Of a stretch of 22,202 nucleotides of DNA, positions 14,903 through 22,202 are shown piece by piece (position 1 is the first letter of the stretch; the number at the start of each line of letters is the position of its first letter). Origin of the DNA: an uncultured Lachnospiraceae bacterium (GTDB taxonomy: Bacteria; Bacillota; Clostridia; Lachnospirales; Lachnospiraceae); assembly GCA_910586005.1 (NCBI GenBank), contig CAJUHG010000050.1, forward strand, positions 1 through 22,202. Direction: 5' to 3'. Under the pieces are notes generated by a model. The model had not been told where the DNA came from. It worked only from the letters and a program-made list of their open reading frames with translations, and searched no databases. Made by a program: the position numbers and the translations under genes.

Positions 14903-16834
14903 ATGGAGCAGGGATTTTTGCCGATTTGTAAAGAGGATATGGAACAAAGAAACATTGCACAATTTGATTTTGTATATATTATTGGAGATGCCTATGTGGA
15001 TCATCCTTCTTTTGGACATGCTATTATCAGTCGCTTATTGGAGGCACATGGATATACAATAGGTATTATATCTCAGCCAGATTGGAGACAAAAAGATAGT
15101 ATTACTGTTTATGGAGAACCACGTCTTGCCTTTCTTGTCAGTAGTGGAAATATGGATTCTATGGTAAACCATTATAGTGTCTCTAAACATCTAAGAGAAA
15201 AGGATTCTTTTACTCCTGGTGGTGTTATGGGAAAACGTCCTGATTATGCTACGGTTGTTTATGGAAATTTGATTCGTCGAACTTATAAAAAAACACCGAT
15301 TCTGATAGGTGGCGTAGAAGCCAGTTTAAGACGTTTTGCTCATTATGATTACTGGAGTAATAAAGTAAAACGTTCTGTATTGTTAGATAGTGGTGCAGAT
15401 ATTCTGATGTATGGTATGGGAGAGCGAAGTATTATTGAACTTGCAGAAGCTTTAGATAGTGGTATTCAAGTAGAAGATATTACTTTTGTGGCAGGAACAG
15501 TATATAAAACTAGAAAAAAAGAAGAAATTTATGATGCTATGTTTCTTCCTGATTATAGTTCTATCAAAGGAAATAAGGAAAGTTATGCTAAAAGTTTTTA
15601 TGTACAATATTGTAATACAGATCCTTTTCGTGGAAAACGATTGGTAGAAGAGTATCCCAATCAAATTTATGTAGTGCAAAATCCTCCTGCAAAACCTTTG
15701 ACACAAGATGAAATGGATGATATTTATGATTTGCCTTATATGCGGACTTATCATCCTTCTTATGAAGTTTTAGGTGGTGTGCCAGCTATTTCTGAAGTAA
15801 AATTTAGTCTTGTTAGTAATCGAGGTTGTTTTGGTGGATGTAGTTTTTGTGCCTTAACCTTTCACCAAGGGAGAATGATTCAGTCACGAAGTCATGATTC
15901 TATTATAAGAGAAGCGAGACTTTTCACAAAGGATAAAGAATTTAAAGGATATATTCATGATGTTGGAGGCCCTACTGCTAATTTCCGTTTTCCTGCCTGT
16001 GAAAAACAGTTACAAAAAGGTGTTTGTTCCAATCAACAATGCTTGTTTCCAGAGCCTTGTAAAAATTTGAAAGTAAACCATACAGATTATTTAACCTTGT
16101 TACAAAAACTGCGTAGTTTACCTAAAGTGAAAAAGGTCTTTATTCGTTCTGGTATTCGATTTGATTATTTGCTTGCAGATCAAGATCATACGTTTTTAAA
16201 AGAGTTATGTGAATATCATGTGAGTGGGCAATTAAAAGTAGCACCAGAACATATTTCTGATAAAGTATTGAGATATATGGGAAAACCGAAAGTAGCCGTA
16301 TACAATCAATTTGTGAATGAATACCAAAAAATGAATAAAAAATTAGGTAAAGAACAATACCTAGTTCCTTACCTGATGTCCTCTCACCCTGGTTCAACCT
16401 TGCAAGAAGCAATAGAATTGGCAGAATTTTTAAGGGATTCTGGTTGTAATCCTCAACAAGTACAAGATTTTTATCCTACCCCATCCACGATTTCTACCTG
16501 TATGTATTATACAGGATTAGATCCCCGTACAATGAAACCTGTATATGTAACACATAATCCTCATGAGAAAGCTATGCAACGTGCCTTGATACAATATCGC
16601 AATCCGAAAAATTATGATTTGGTTAAAGAAGCATTGATAAAAGCAGAACGTACAGATTTAATTGGATTTGGACCTAAATGTTTAATTAAACCAAGAAAAA
16701 TAGTGGAACAGAACTATAATAGACAAAGAGAGTATAAGACTACTTCTAAAAAAGAAACTTCTTATAAACAGAGTAATAAAACTCTTCATAAGAAAAAAAC
16801 CATCCGAAATATTCATAAAAAGAAAACAAAGTAG
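14903..16834 (+). CDS. ygiQ: YgiQ family (UPF0313) radical SAM protein
   Basis: YgiQ proteins are large radical SAM enzymes of unknown reaction. The 643-residue length fits. An N-terminal B12-binding-like Rossmann region begins with DFVYIIGDAYVDHPSFGHAI (residues 22-41). The radical SAM cluster motif is GCFGGCSFC with C309, C313 and C316, preceded by SNR and followed by FHQGR. A second Cys-rich stretch (CEKQLQKGVCSNQQCLFPEPC) is typical of the family, and the YgiQ C-terminal domain follows, including GSTLQEAIELAEFL and DFYPTPSTISTCMYYTG. The last 40 residues are very basic, with many Lys and Arg. AAGGAGAAC precedes the ATG. No metabolic neighbour suggests a substrate. The stop lies 41 nt before the chosen start of the next gene. 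Confidence 0.95.
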   Translation: MEQGFLPICKEDMEQRNIAQFDFVYIIGDAYVDHPSFGHAIISRLLEAHGYTIGIISQPDWRQKDSITVYGEPRLAFLVSSGNMDSMVNHYSVSKHLREKDSFTPGGVMGKRPDYATVVYGNLIRRTYKKTPILIGGVEASLRRFAHYDYWSNKVKRSVLLDSGADILMYGMGERSIIELAEALDSGIQVEDITFVAGTVYKTRKKEEIYDAMFLPDYSSIKGNKESYAKSFYVQYCNTDPFRGKRLVEEYPNQIYVVQNPPAKPLTQDEMDDIYDLPYMRTYHPSYEVLGGVPAISEVKFSLVSNRGCFGGCSFCALTFHQGRMIQSRSHDSIIREARLFTKDKEFKGYIHDVGGPTANFRFPACEKQLQKGVCSNQQCLFPEPCKNLKVNHTDYLTLLQKLRSLPKVKKVFIRSGIRFDYLLADQDHTFLKELCEYHVSGQLKVAPEHISDKVLRYMGKPKVAVYNQFVNEYQKMNKKLGKEQYLVPYLMSSHPGSTLQEAIELAEFLRDSGCNPQQVQDFYPTPSTISTCMYYTGLDPRTMKPVYVTHNPHEKAMQRALIQYRNPKNYDLVKEALIKAERTDLIGFGPKCLIKPRKIVEQNYNRQREYKTTSKKETSYKQSNKTLHKKKTIRNIHKKKTK

Positions 16835-16875
16835 TGAGTACAAGGTTCCGAAAAAGATACAAAATGGAGGAATAT

Positions 16876-17889
16876 ATGCAAAAATTTCAGATTGGTAACA
16901 ATGAAAAAAACCAGAGATTTGATAAATATCTCAAAAAACTACTTATAAAAGCACCAAGCAGTTTTATTTATAAGATGCTTAGAAAAAAGAATATTACCTT
17001 AAATGGAAAAAAGGCAGATGGTTCTGAAAAGTTAAAATTAGGAGATGAAGTAACTTTATTTTTGTCAGAAGAAACTTTTTCTAAATTTACTTTAGATTTG
17101 GAAGTTCCACAAAAGTATCCTTATATTCCCTTAGAGATTATTTATGAAGATAAGGATATCTTAGTGATCAATAAGCCCACGGGAATGCTTTCACAAAAAG
17201 CCAAAGACACTGATATTTCTGCCAATGAGTATATCATTGGATATCTTCTAGAGCAGAAAAAAATAACAGAAGCAGACCTATCTACTTTTCATCCTTCGAT
17301 TTGTAATCGTTTAGATAGGAATACTTCTGGGCTGCTTATTGCAGGAAAAAGTCTTTCTGGTTTACAAAACATGGCAGAACAAATAAAAAACCATTCTTTG
17401 GAAAAATATTACTGTTGTTTAGTGAAAGGAAAGATTCAAGAATCTCAGATGATAGAAGGATGGTTGTTAAAAGGAGAAGAAAATAATCAAGTAACTATTT
17501 TTGAAAAAGAAGTGCCAAATAGTAAATATATAGAAACAGGATATCGGCCAATAGAGAATTTTTTTGTAAAGGATTTTGAGAAAGAAAGAATGAAAGAGGG
17601 GAAACATCTGCCGCAGAATAATTCTTTTTATGCATATACACTATTAGAAGTACATTTGATGACAGGACGTTCTCATCAGATTCGAGCACATTTGGCCTCT
17701 ATTGGACATCCCATTATAGGAGATCAAAAATATGGAGACAAACAAGTAAATGCTTGGTATTCTAAAACGTTTCAAATTCATTCTCAACTATTACATGCTT
17801 TTCGTATGAAATTGATGGATGGTAGGGAGTTAGAAGCCCCTTTGCCCAAAGAATTTCAAAAAGTAATCAATAGCCTAAAAAAGCACTAA
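16876..17889 (+). CDS. RluA/RluD-family rRNA pseudouridine synthase
   Basis: The enzyme isomerises uridines in 23S rRNA (or tRNA, depending on subfamily). The 337-residue protein has an N-terminal S4 domain (RFDKYLKKLLIKAPSSFIY) with KNITLNGKKADGS, a catalytic domain with IINKPTG-like VINKPTG at about 98-103, and NRLDRNTSGLL with catalytic D147. The usual His of HRLD is Asn here, a tolerated change. MTGRSHQIRAHL and GHPIIGDQKYG complete the family motifs. In-frame starts exist at 16834 (GTG) and 16864, but GGAGG at 16866-16870 fits the ATG at 16876 with 5 nt spacing and the S4 domain begins there. Its stop overlaps the stop of the convergent VWA gene by 4 nt. Subfamily resemblance is closest to RluC/RluD; the site is unknown. 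Confidence 0.92.
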   Translation: MQKFQIGNNEKNQRFDKYLKKLLIKAPSSFIYKMLRKKNITLNGKKADGSEKLKLGDEVTLFLSEETFSKFTLDLEVPQKYPYIPLEIIYEDKDILVINKPTGMLSQKAKDTDISANEYIIGYLLEQKKITEADLSTFHPSICNRLDRNTSGLLIAGKSLSGLQNMAEQIKNHSLEKYYCCLVKGKIQESQMIEGWLLKGEENNQVTIFEKEVPNSKYIETGYRPIENFFVKDFEKERMKEGKHLPQNNSFYAYTLLEVHLMTGRSHQIRAHLASIGHPIIGDQKYGDKQVNAWYSKTFQIHSQLLHAFRMKLMDGRELEAPLPKEFQKVINSLKKH

Positions 17890-19754
17890 AGTGTTTCTGA
17901 AAAATAGAATACCTTTCCTTTAGGCAAAAAAGGTAATCTTCTTCCTTTTGGGATAAGAAAAGCATGATCACGTTGAATACTCATATGTTCTTCAATATAG
18001 CCATCTGTAATAATAAGAATTGGTCCATCTTTTGGAAAATCTTTTGCAGATTGGAGTAAATCTATTCCAGGCTGAAGACAAGTACCACCTCTACCACGCA
18101 CTTGTACACGTCCTGCAATATCTTCTGGTGATAAATAACCAGCATCATAAGCATCCGCATCACAAAAAATTACACGAGCAAAAGGAACTTCTTTTGCAAC
18201 TGCATAACTTGCGATAGCTCCAAGCGCATAGCCGATTAATTTCGCGCTCATAGAACCAGAAGTATCAATTACAACTCCAAAGGTGCGACTGTGTTCTGGA
18301 ATCTCTGCTCGTACATAATTAGGTCTTGGAATAGTTGGAGTACTTCCTTGTCTGCGACTAGGTCTTGCATAAGTATAGTGTTTTTCAAGTGGAGCAAAAT
18401 AATAATCAAACCATATACCAAGTGCAACATCCCACGGGATTGGTGGCATAGAGAGTGCCCGAATTTCTTCTATTAATCCAGCAGGAATATATCCCCGACC
18501 AGTTTGATTATGATATTCTAATCCATTTTGTAAGGCATTTTTGTAAAATTCATCGAGTGAGGTTGAAGAAGGCTTTGAAAAAGTATGATTATTACTCTTT
18601 GTAATAACATCGCCTTTTCCATATCCACGAAACGTATCTAATTTGGAATATTTTTTTAAATCTTTTATCATTTGATCATATAAGGTTTCAACAGATATAT
18701 TTTTTAAATTCTCATCATAAAGTAGTCCTCGCTCTGGCATTTCTACAATGTACATATCATGTAGCCATCCATTGATCACATAATCACAGGCAATATTCCA
18801 TAAATATGGATCACGCCCTTGACAGCGTTCATGATGGCAAAGTCCAGCATGTAAAAATTCATGTGCAAGTACAAATTTCAGTTCATTTTCAGAAAGAGCA
18901 GCAGCAGGATTGACACAGATAATCCCTTCTGTCACATATATTGCAGCAATAGAAATTTCTTCTTGTATACAAAGTTGATAGTCCTCAATAATTTTAAAGC
19001 CTGCTGCAAGACCTCCTAAAAGTGGATAATGATTGATAAACCATTGGGCGGCCTTTTCTGATTTTGTATAAGTTCGCTTTGTAATTGTTTCATGCCCACC
19101 TGCTTCACTGATTACATCTGATACAGAATAAGCAAGCGCATAGGCAAAATTTATCATGTATTTATTTTTTTGATTTTTTTTACTGTCATATTCTAAAGGT
19201 GATTCCAATCCCTGCATATCCATAGAAGAAGCAGTTCCAAATATATGATTCTGTTCAGAAGAACCATGTTCTATTAAATATTGATAAATTTTTCTTTCAT
19301 CAGATAAGTTTCCTGAAAAAGAAGAGATAGGGTTTGCACAGGTTGGTGTGCCAAATTTCACATCATATAAAAATTTACTCACATAAATATCACAGGCAAT
19401 ATTCCAAAGTTCTTTGTTACAAGAAACCATCCACCTTGTAGAACCATCAGAAAGCTCTTTTTCATATCCAGGCATTTTCTCAGCATCAAAGTGTCCAAAA
19501 GCAAGATGTAATTTGCAATGAGCAATTGTGTAGGCCCATTCATTAGGGGATAAAAGAGCATCTTTGTTTAAGAAAATTTCACCTGTACTTCTTACAATAG
19601 CGGCCGTTTCTTTTCCCATATTCTGTTTTCCATAGATATGTAGAGTGCCATAAAGTTTTGAAAAAAGAGGATGTTTATTGTAAATGGAAATGCCAATCTG
19701 TAAACGTTCTTCTCCTGGGGAGATTCGATTTTGATTTTTTTTCTTATTTGACAT
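17886..19754 (-). CDS. VWA-like domain protein with duplicated metallopeptidase-like region (DUF2201 type)
   Basis: This 622-residue cytoplasmic-looking protein has no signal peptide or membrane helix. The C-terminal VWA-like domain (about 490-622) has the MIDAS pattern DTSGS (D497, S499, S501) and ITDG near 582-585. The central part has a zinc-peptidase motif, HEFLH (298-302), with His 307/308 and then WNIACD (319-324). A related segment occurs earlier: HCKLH (79-83), H88 and WNIACD (117-122), where Cys replaces the catalytic Glu, so that copy is presumably inactive. The family is called a putative metallopeptidase, and its substrates are unknown. GAGG lies 10 nt upstream of the ATG. It starts 28 nt after the MoxR gene stop, so the two form one unit, as in MoxR-VWA chaperone-like pairs. 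Confidence 0.88.
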   Translation of the reverse strand: MSNKKKNQNRISPGEERLQIGISIYNKHPLFSKLYGTLHIYGKQNMGKETAAIVRSTGEIFLNKDALLSPNEWAYTIAHCKLHLAFGHFDAEKMPGYEKELSDGSTRWMVSCNKELWNIACDIYVSKFLYDVKFGTPTCANPISSFSGNLSDERKIYQYLIEHGSSEQNHIFGTASSMDMQGLESPLEYDSKKNQKNKYMINFAYALAYSVSDVISEAGGHETITKRTYTKSEKAAQWFINHYPLLGGLAAGFKIIEDYQLCIQEEISIAAIYVTEGIICVNPAAALSENELKFVLAHEFLHAGLCHHERCQGRDPYLWNIACDYVINGWLHDMYIVEMPERGLLYDENLKNISVETLYDQMIKDLKKYSKLDTFRGYGKGDVITKSNNHTFSKPSSTSLDEFYKNALQNGLEYHNQTGRGYIPAGLIEEIRALSMPPIPWDVALGIWFDYYFAPLEKHYTYARPSRRQGSTPTIPRPNYVRAEIPEHSRTFGVVIDTSGSMSAKLIGYALGAIASYAVAKEVPFARVIFCDADAYDAGYLSPEDIAGRVQVRGRGGTCLQPGIDLLQSAKDFPKDGPILIITDGYIEEHMSIQRDHAFLIPKGRRLPFLPKGKVFYFSETL

Positions 19755-19782
19755 AAGCTTGTAACCTCATTTTTAATTTAAA

Positions 19783-20853
19783 TTATGATATATTTCTAGT
19801 ATTTGCAAGTCTTGGAAGGTCACGAACAATTTCTATTAAAAACCAATCAGGCAAGACTTCTCCTTCCTCAGCAGATACCACCATCTGAGCAATTTCATGG
19901 TTAATTTGTGATAATTCTTTCATAAGTGCTTTTGCTCTATGAGCTAGATATTGTGCCTCTTTGTTCATTTTTTGTTTATTTTCTGGCAAGTCATGAATCA
20001 ATTTCGCACGAAAAGACTGTGCTGCAAAATAAAGAATATCTCTTTCTTCTGGCTTTGCGGGCCATTTTGCGGTACCTTTAATAATATCCTTTAATAGGTG
20101 TTTGTTGCTAAGTTGTTTGGTATAGGCGAGAAACATACCTGCATGTTTTGCTGAAATACAACCATAGGCAAGTACTCTAAGCGTATTTTCAGATAATTCT
20201 TTTTCTCCCGCACCATATTCTTTTAAAGCATCACTTAACATATGCCAAGAACGTGGGGTAGAGTAAGGTTCTTCATTTTTGGGTGGTTCTGAAAACAAAT
20301 GGTCTTTTCTTTGTGTAATATAATCAATTACCCAAGGATGTAAACGATTTTCATAAGCCCAAGTAAGCCATTGATCTGGATTTACAGTCATCTGTACATG
20401 AAACATACGATTAATTAAGGCGGAGGACATTGTTTTTACAATTGCACTATCTTGAGAACGGTTTCCAGCTCCTATTACAATACTGCCTTCTGGAAGGTGA
20501 TATTCTCCTACACGATGTTCATGAATTAGACTGTAAAATGCTTTCTGTACTTCTTGAGAACAAGCATTTAACTCGTCTAGAAATAATACATAAGGTTCTT
20601 TTCTTGCAATCATTTTTGGTGGAAGAAATTCAGAAGTATTGCCTTTGATTTGTGGAATACCAATAATATCTTCTGGTGCTAATTGACTGCCAAGCAAAGA
20701 GACACAAGGTAAACCAACTTCCATAGAAAATTTTTCTACTAATGCAGACTTGCCAATTCCTGGTGCACCCCAGATAAATACTGGCCGAACAGGCGCAATA
20801 TTTAATAGTAGGTCTAATAATTCATTTTGTGTGATAGAATATGCTAAATTCAT
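19783..20853 (-). CDS. MoxR family AAA+ ATPase
   Basis: MoxR proteins are AAA+ ATPases that remodel protein partners, often with a VWA protein encoded beside them. The 356-residue protein has Walker A GAPGIGKS (29-36), a LAPEDIIGIPQI loop typical of MoxR proteins, Walker B VLFLDEL (89-95), sensor-1 GAGN (128-131) and SALINRMFHV containing the expected Arg finger region. An upstream in-frame ATG at 20922 gives an unlikely extension; AAAGGA lies 6 nt before the ATG at 20853 and the family begins near that point. It is the first gene of a two-gene minus-strand unit. The partner downstream carries the VWA and metallopeptidase domains, so this ATPase probably powers or controls that protein. Confidence 0.92.
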   Translation of the reverse strand: MNLAYSITQNELLDLLLNIAPVRPVFIWGAPGIGKSALVEKFSMEVGLPCVSLLGSQLAPEDIIGIPQIKGNTSEFLPPKMIARKEPYVLFLDELNACSQEVQKAFYSLIHEHRVGEYHLPEGSIVIGAGNRSQDSAIVKTMSSALINRMFHVQMTVNPDQWLTWAYENRLHPWVIDYITQRKDHLFSEPPKNEEPYSTPRSWHMLSDALKEYGAGEKELSENTLRVLAYGCISAKHAGMFLAYTKQLSNKHLLKDIIKGTAKWPAKPEERDILYFAAQSFRAKLIHDLPENKQKMNKEAQYLAHRAKALMKELSQINHEIAQMVVSAEEGEVLPDWFLIEIVRDLPRLANTRNIS

Positions 20854-20880
20854 GAAAGTCCTTTCTTTTATATGAACCAC

Positions 20881-20924
20881 GAGTGTCATAATCTGCAAGA
20901 TTGTTTCAGTTTGCAGGTGCACTC
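20881..20924 (-). other. Nested hairpin in the moxR-type leader
   Basis: GAGTG (20881-20885) pairs with CACTC (20920-20924), and inside it CTGCAA (20893-20898) pairs with TTGCAG (20911-20916). With the promoter predicted at 20931-20960, transcription would begin near 20924, so this structure would lie at the very 5' end of the mRNA. It could stabilise the message or be chance in AT-rich DNA. Confidence 0.3.
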
Positions 20925-20930
20925 TGATAT

Positions 20931-20960
20931 TTTATAAGCAAGATTGATGATTATTCTCAA
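20931..20960 (-). promoter_or_regulatory. Candidate promoter for the MoxR-VWA unit
   Basis: On the minus strand TTGAGA (plus 20955-20960) and TATAAA (plus 20931-20936) are 18 nt apart. This gives a leader of about 70 nt before the ATG at 20853. It is a moderate sigma-A match in a region with no other gene. Confidence 0.45.
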
Positions 20961-21282
20961 CTTGCCTTTGCGTAAATAAAAAGATTTTAATCATTGTATA
21001 TTACTTTATAACTTTAAAAAAGAAAGTAAATTATATGATAAACACATTATATAATAAAAACTACCCAAATCATAGATTTTTTCATATAAAGTATGAATCT
21101 TATAGAAAAATATAAAGGAAAAAATAACCTTGATTTATTAGATAACAAGGAGTAAGATATATTAAATTAGAGAGAAAATGGTTTTTTTAGAAAAGATTTA
21201 CAAAAATAACTTTTTATTAAAAATAGAACCATAAAAAGTTTATGTAAGAAATTTTCAATCATAATGAGAGGAGAAGAGGCAT
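20961..21282. other. AT-rich divergent intergenic region with a candidate plus-strand promoter
   Basis: About 320 nt without a gene. It is extremely AT-rich and holds no open reading frame of note. TTGATT at 21130-21135 and TAAGAT at 21153-21158 (17-nt spacer) are the best plus-strand promoter candidate, inside a CCTTG/CAAGG inverted repeat (21128-21150). A 7-bp TTACTTT/AAAGTAA pair lies at 21001-21029, and TATAAT occurs at 21050-21055 without a good -35. A long leader (about 120 nt) would precede the secreted-protein gene. Confidence 0.35.
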
Positions 21283-22202
21283 ATGAAAAAGACAAAATAT
21301 TTATTTTCATTACTGTTTATGTTATGTTTATTTGGTTTTACCAGGATGGAGGCATTTGCAGATAATACAGAGTTAATTACAGGGTCTCCATCAAAAACGA
21401 CTGCAACAAATATCCGTGTTAATCAGGAATATGCAGCACAGATTCAAGGAGATGAAACACTGTACTTTAAATTTACAACACCCAATAAAAAAGGTTTTTA
21501 TGATTTTTATTCAAAAAATATTGATATTAGTACACATTCTTGGTCAAGTGATAATCAAGTACAATTTATACTGACAGATATTATCAATGAAGAATTTGCT
21601 AGAAATAGGTTAAGTTTGGGCAGTGAATCTTCCCAAAATCTTCCACTCGAGAAAAATAAGACTTATTATATTAGTGTACATAACAATTGTGTAAATAACC
21701 AGAATCCTGGAAATTTTAAAATCAAGATTTCTTTTAAAGAAGATAAAGAAAATGATGATATGAAAAGTGCTACTAATAAACGTCTGGGAGAGAAAATAAA
21801 TGGAAGCCTAGATGGAAGAGATGATGTAGATTGTTTTAAAATTAAGACAAATGCTTATAAAGAATATGATTTTTATGCAAAAAATATTAATATCAATACA
21901 CATTCTTGGTCAGGAGATAATCAATTCAGAGTAGTACTGCAGGATTCTTTAAAAAATGTTTTAGCGGACTATCATCTTACTTATGGTCGTGAAAATAAGG
22001 ATGGAAATGGTGCTGTTCCTACAGTTACATTAAAACCTAATACTGTATATTATATATTGGTATATGATCCTTGGAAGGCTCAAGGGAATTATACTGTTAA
22101 GTTATCCCAACATAGAAATAATATCCGCCAAGCAGCAATACAGCTTAAGAAAAGCTATACATATACAGGAAAATCTATAAAACCAAATGTAAAAGTTGTG
22201 TA
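21283..22202 (+). CDS. Secreted repeat protein, N-terminal 306 residues (3' end outside window)
   Basis: A Sec signal peptide is clear: basic MKKTK, a hydrophobic core (about residues 6-19) and AFA at 24-26 with probable cleavage before D27. No lipobox is seen. Two homologous beta-rich repeats follow, about residues 46-152 and 164-275, sharing KNI(D/N)ISTHSWS(S/G)DNQ at 79-92 and 201-214. They resemble bacterial pre-peptidase C-terminal (PPC) type domains, with GDETLYFKF and DDVDCFKI at the same place in each repeat. At the edge, KSYTYTGKSIKPNVKV starts a third module like the Ig-like TYTGK repeats of clostridial surface proteins. GAGAGGAG lies about 9 nt before the ATG. Cell-wall attachment or enzymatic domains, if any, lie beyond the window. 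Function unknown; a surface adhesin, protease or wall-binding protein is possible. Confidence 0.88.
   Translation, partial: MKKTKYLFSLLFMLCLFGFTRMEAFADNTELITGSPSKTTATNIRVNQEYAAQIQGDETLYFKFTTPNKKGFYDFYSKNIDISTHSWSSDNQVQFILTDIINEEFARNRLSLGSESSQNLPLEKNKTYYISVHNNCVNNQNPGNFKIKISFKEDKENDDMKSATNKRLGEKINGSLDGRDDVDCFKIKTNAYKEYDFYAKNININTHSWSGDNQFRVVLQDSLKNVLADYHLTYGRENKDGNGAVPTVTLKPNTVYYILVYDPWKAQGNYTVKLSQHRNNIRQAAIQLKKSYTYTGKSIKPNVKVV
21499..21924 (+). repeat. Two 60-bp direct repeats, 366 bp apart, in the secreted-protein gene
   Basis: Positions 21499-21558 and 21865-21924 match at 54 of 60 bases by my alignment. They code for the same stretch of the two protein repeats. The spacing (122 codons) equals the protein repeat length, so the repeat arose by in-frame domain duplication; the conserved block stands out within otherwise diverged copies. 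Confidence 0.9.

Noticed and set aside
16834..16875. GTG start of the RluD-type gene overlapping the ygiQ stop
   Set aside because: It lacks a proper ribosome site, while GGAGG sits 5 nt before the ATG at 16876, where the S4 domain begins.
20854..20922. Longer MoxR start at 20922
   Set aside because: The extension covers the leader hairpin, has no family similarity, and AAAGGA fits the ATG at 20853.

Overview
This 22.2 kb window looks like a chromosomal segment of a low-GC, anaerobic, spore-forming-type Firmicute, most likely a gut clostridium of the Lachnospiraceae. That rests on AT-rich codon use, AGGAGG-type ribosome binding sites, a ylbJ-like sporulation membrane protein, the yicC-gmk-rpoZ and rimO-pgsA-cinA gene orders, and the style of the surface protein at the right edge. 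No tRNA, rRNA, CRISPR array, insertion sequence or prophage gene was seen. Most of the window is core housekeeping.

Layout. (1) 1-1843: 3' part of carB (pyrimidine/arginine synthesis), closed by a 19-bp perfect inverted repeat, then about 230 nt of non-coding DNA with several small stem-loops and a near-consensus sigma-A promoter. (2) 2149-3944: yicC, gmk, rpoZ (RNA turnover, GMP phosphorylation, RNA polymerase omega), tightly packed. (3) 3947-4086: a perfect two-copy 45-bp GC-rich tandem repeat followed by an 11-bp perfect hairpin, both between genes and foreign in composition. (4) 4134-9127: rimO, pgsA, then (after a probable internal promoter) cinA, rsmD, coaD and a coiled-coil protein. 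(5) 9124-10068, minus strand: ylbJ-like protein, tail-to-tail with the coiled-coil gene. (6) 10119-17889, plus strand: PepD-type dipeptidase, membrane-anchored M23 peptidase, RsuA-type pseudouridine synthase, an unknown charged protein, a HAD phosphatase, a YgiQ-type radical SAM protein and an RluA/RluD-type pseudouridine synthase. (7) 20853-17886, minus strand: a two-gene MoxR AAA+ ATPase and VWA/metallopeptidase unit. (8) 20854-21282: AT-rich divergent intergenic region. (9) 21283 to the edge: a secreted repeat protein, cut off by the window.

The most unusual items are the VWA protein, whose metallopeptidase-like segment appears twice with the catalytic Glu lost in the first copy; the 45-bp tandem repeat; a near-duplication joining the M23 gene to the next gene's start codon, where no Shine-Dalgarno is visible; a run of three abutting hairpins upstream of the M23 gene; and the truncated two-repeat surface protein. 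Nothing here amounts to a demonstrably new system. The MoxR-VWA pair is the best candidate for unexplored biology. All family calls were made by reading motifs, with no database search.
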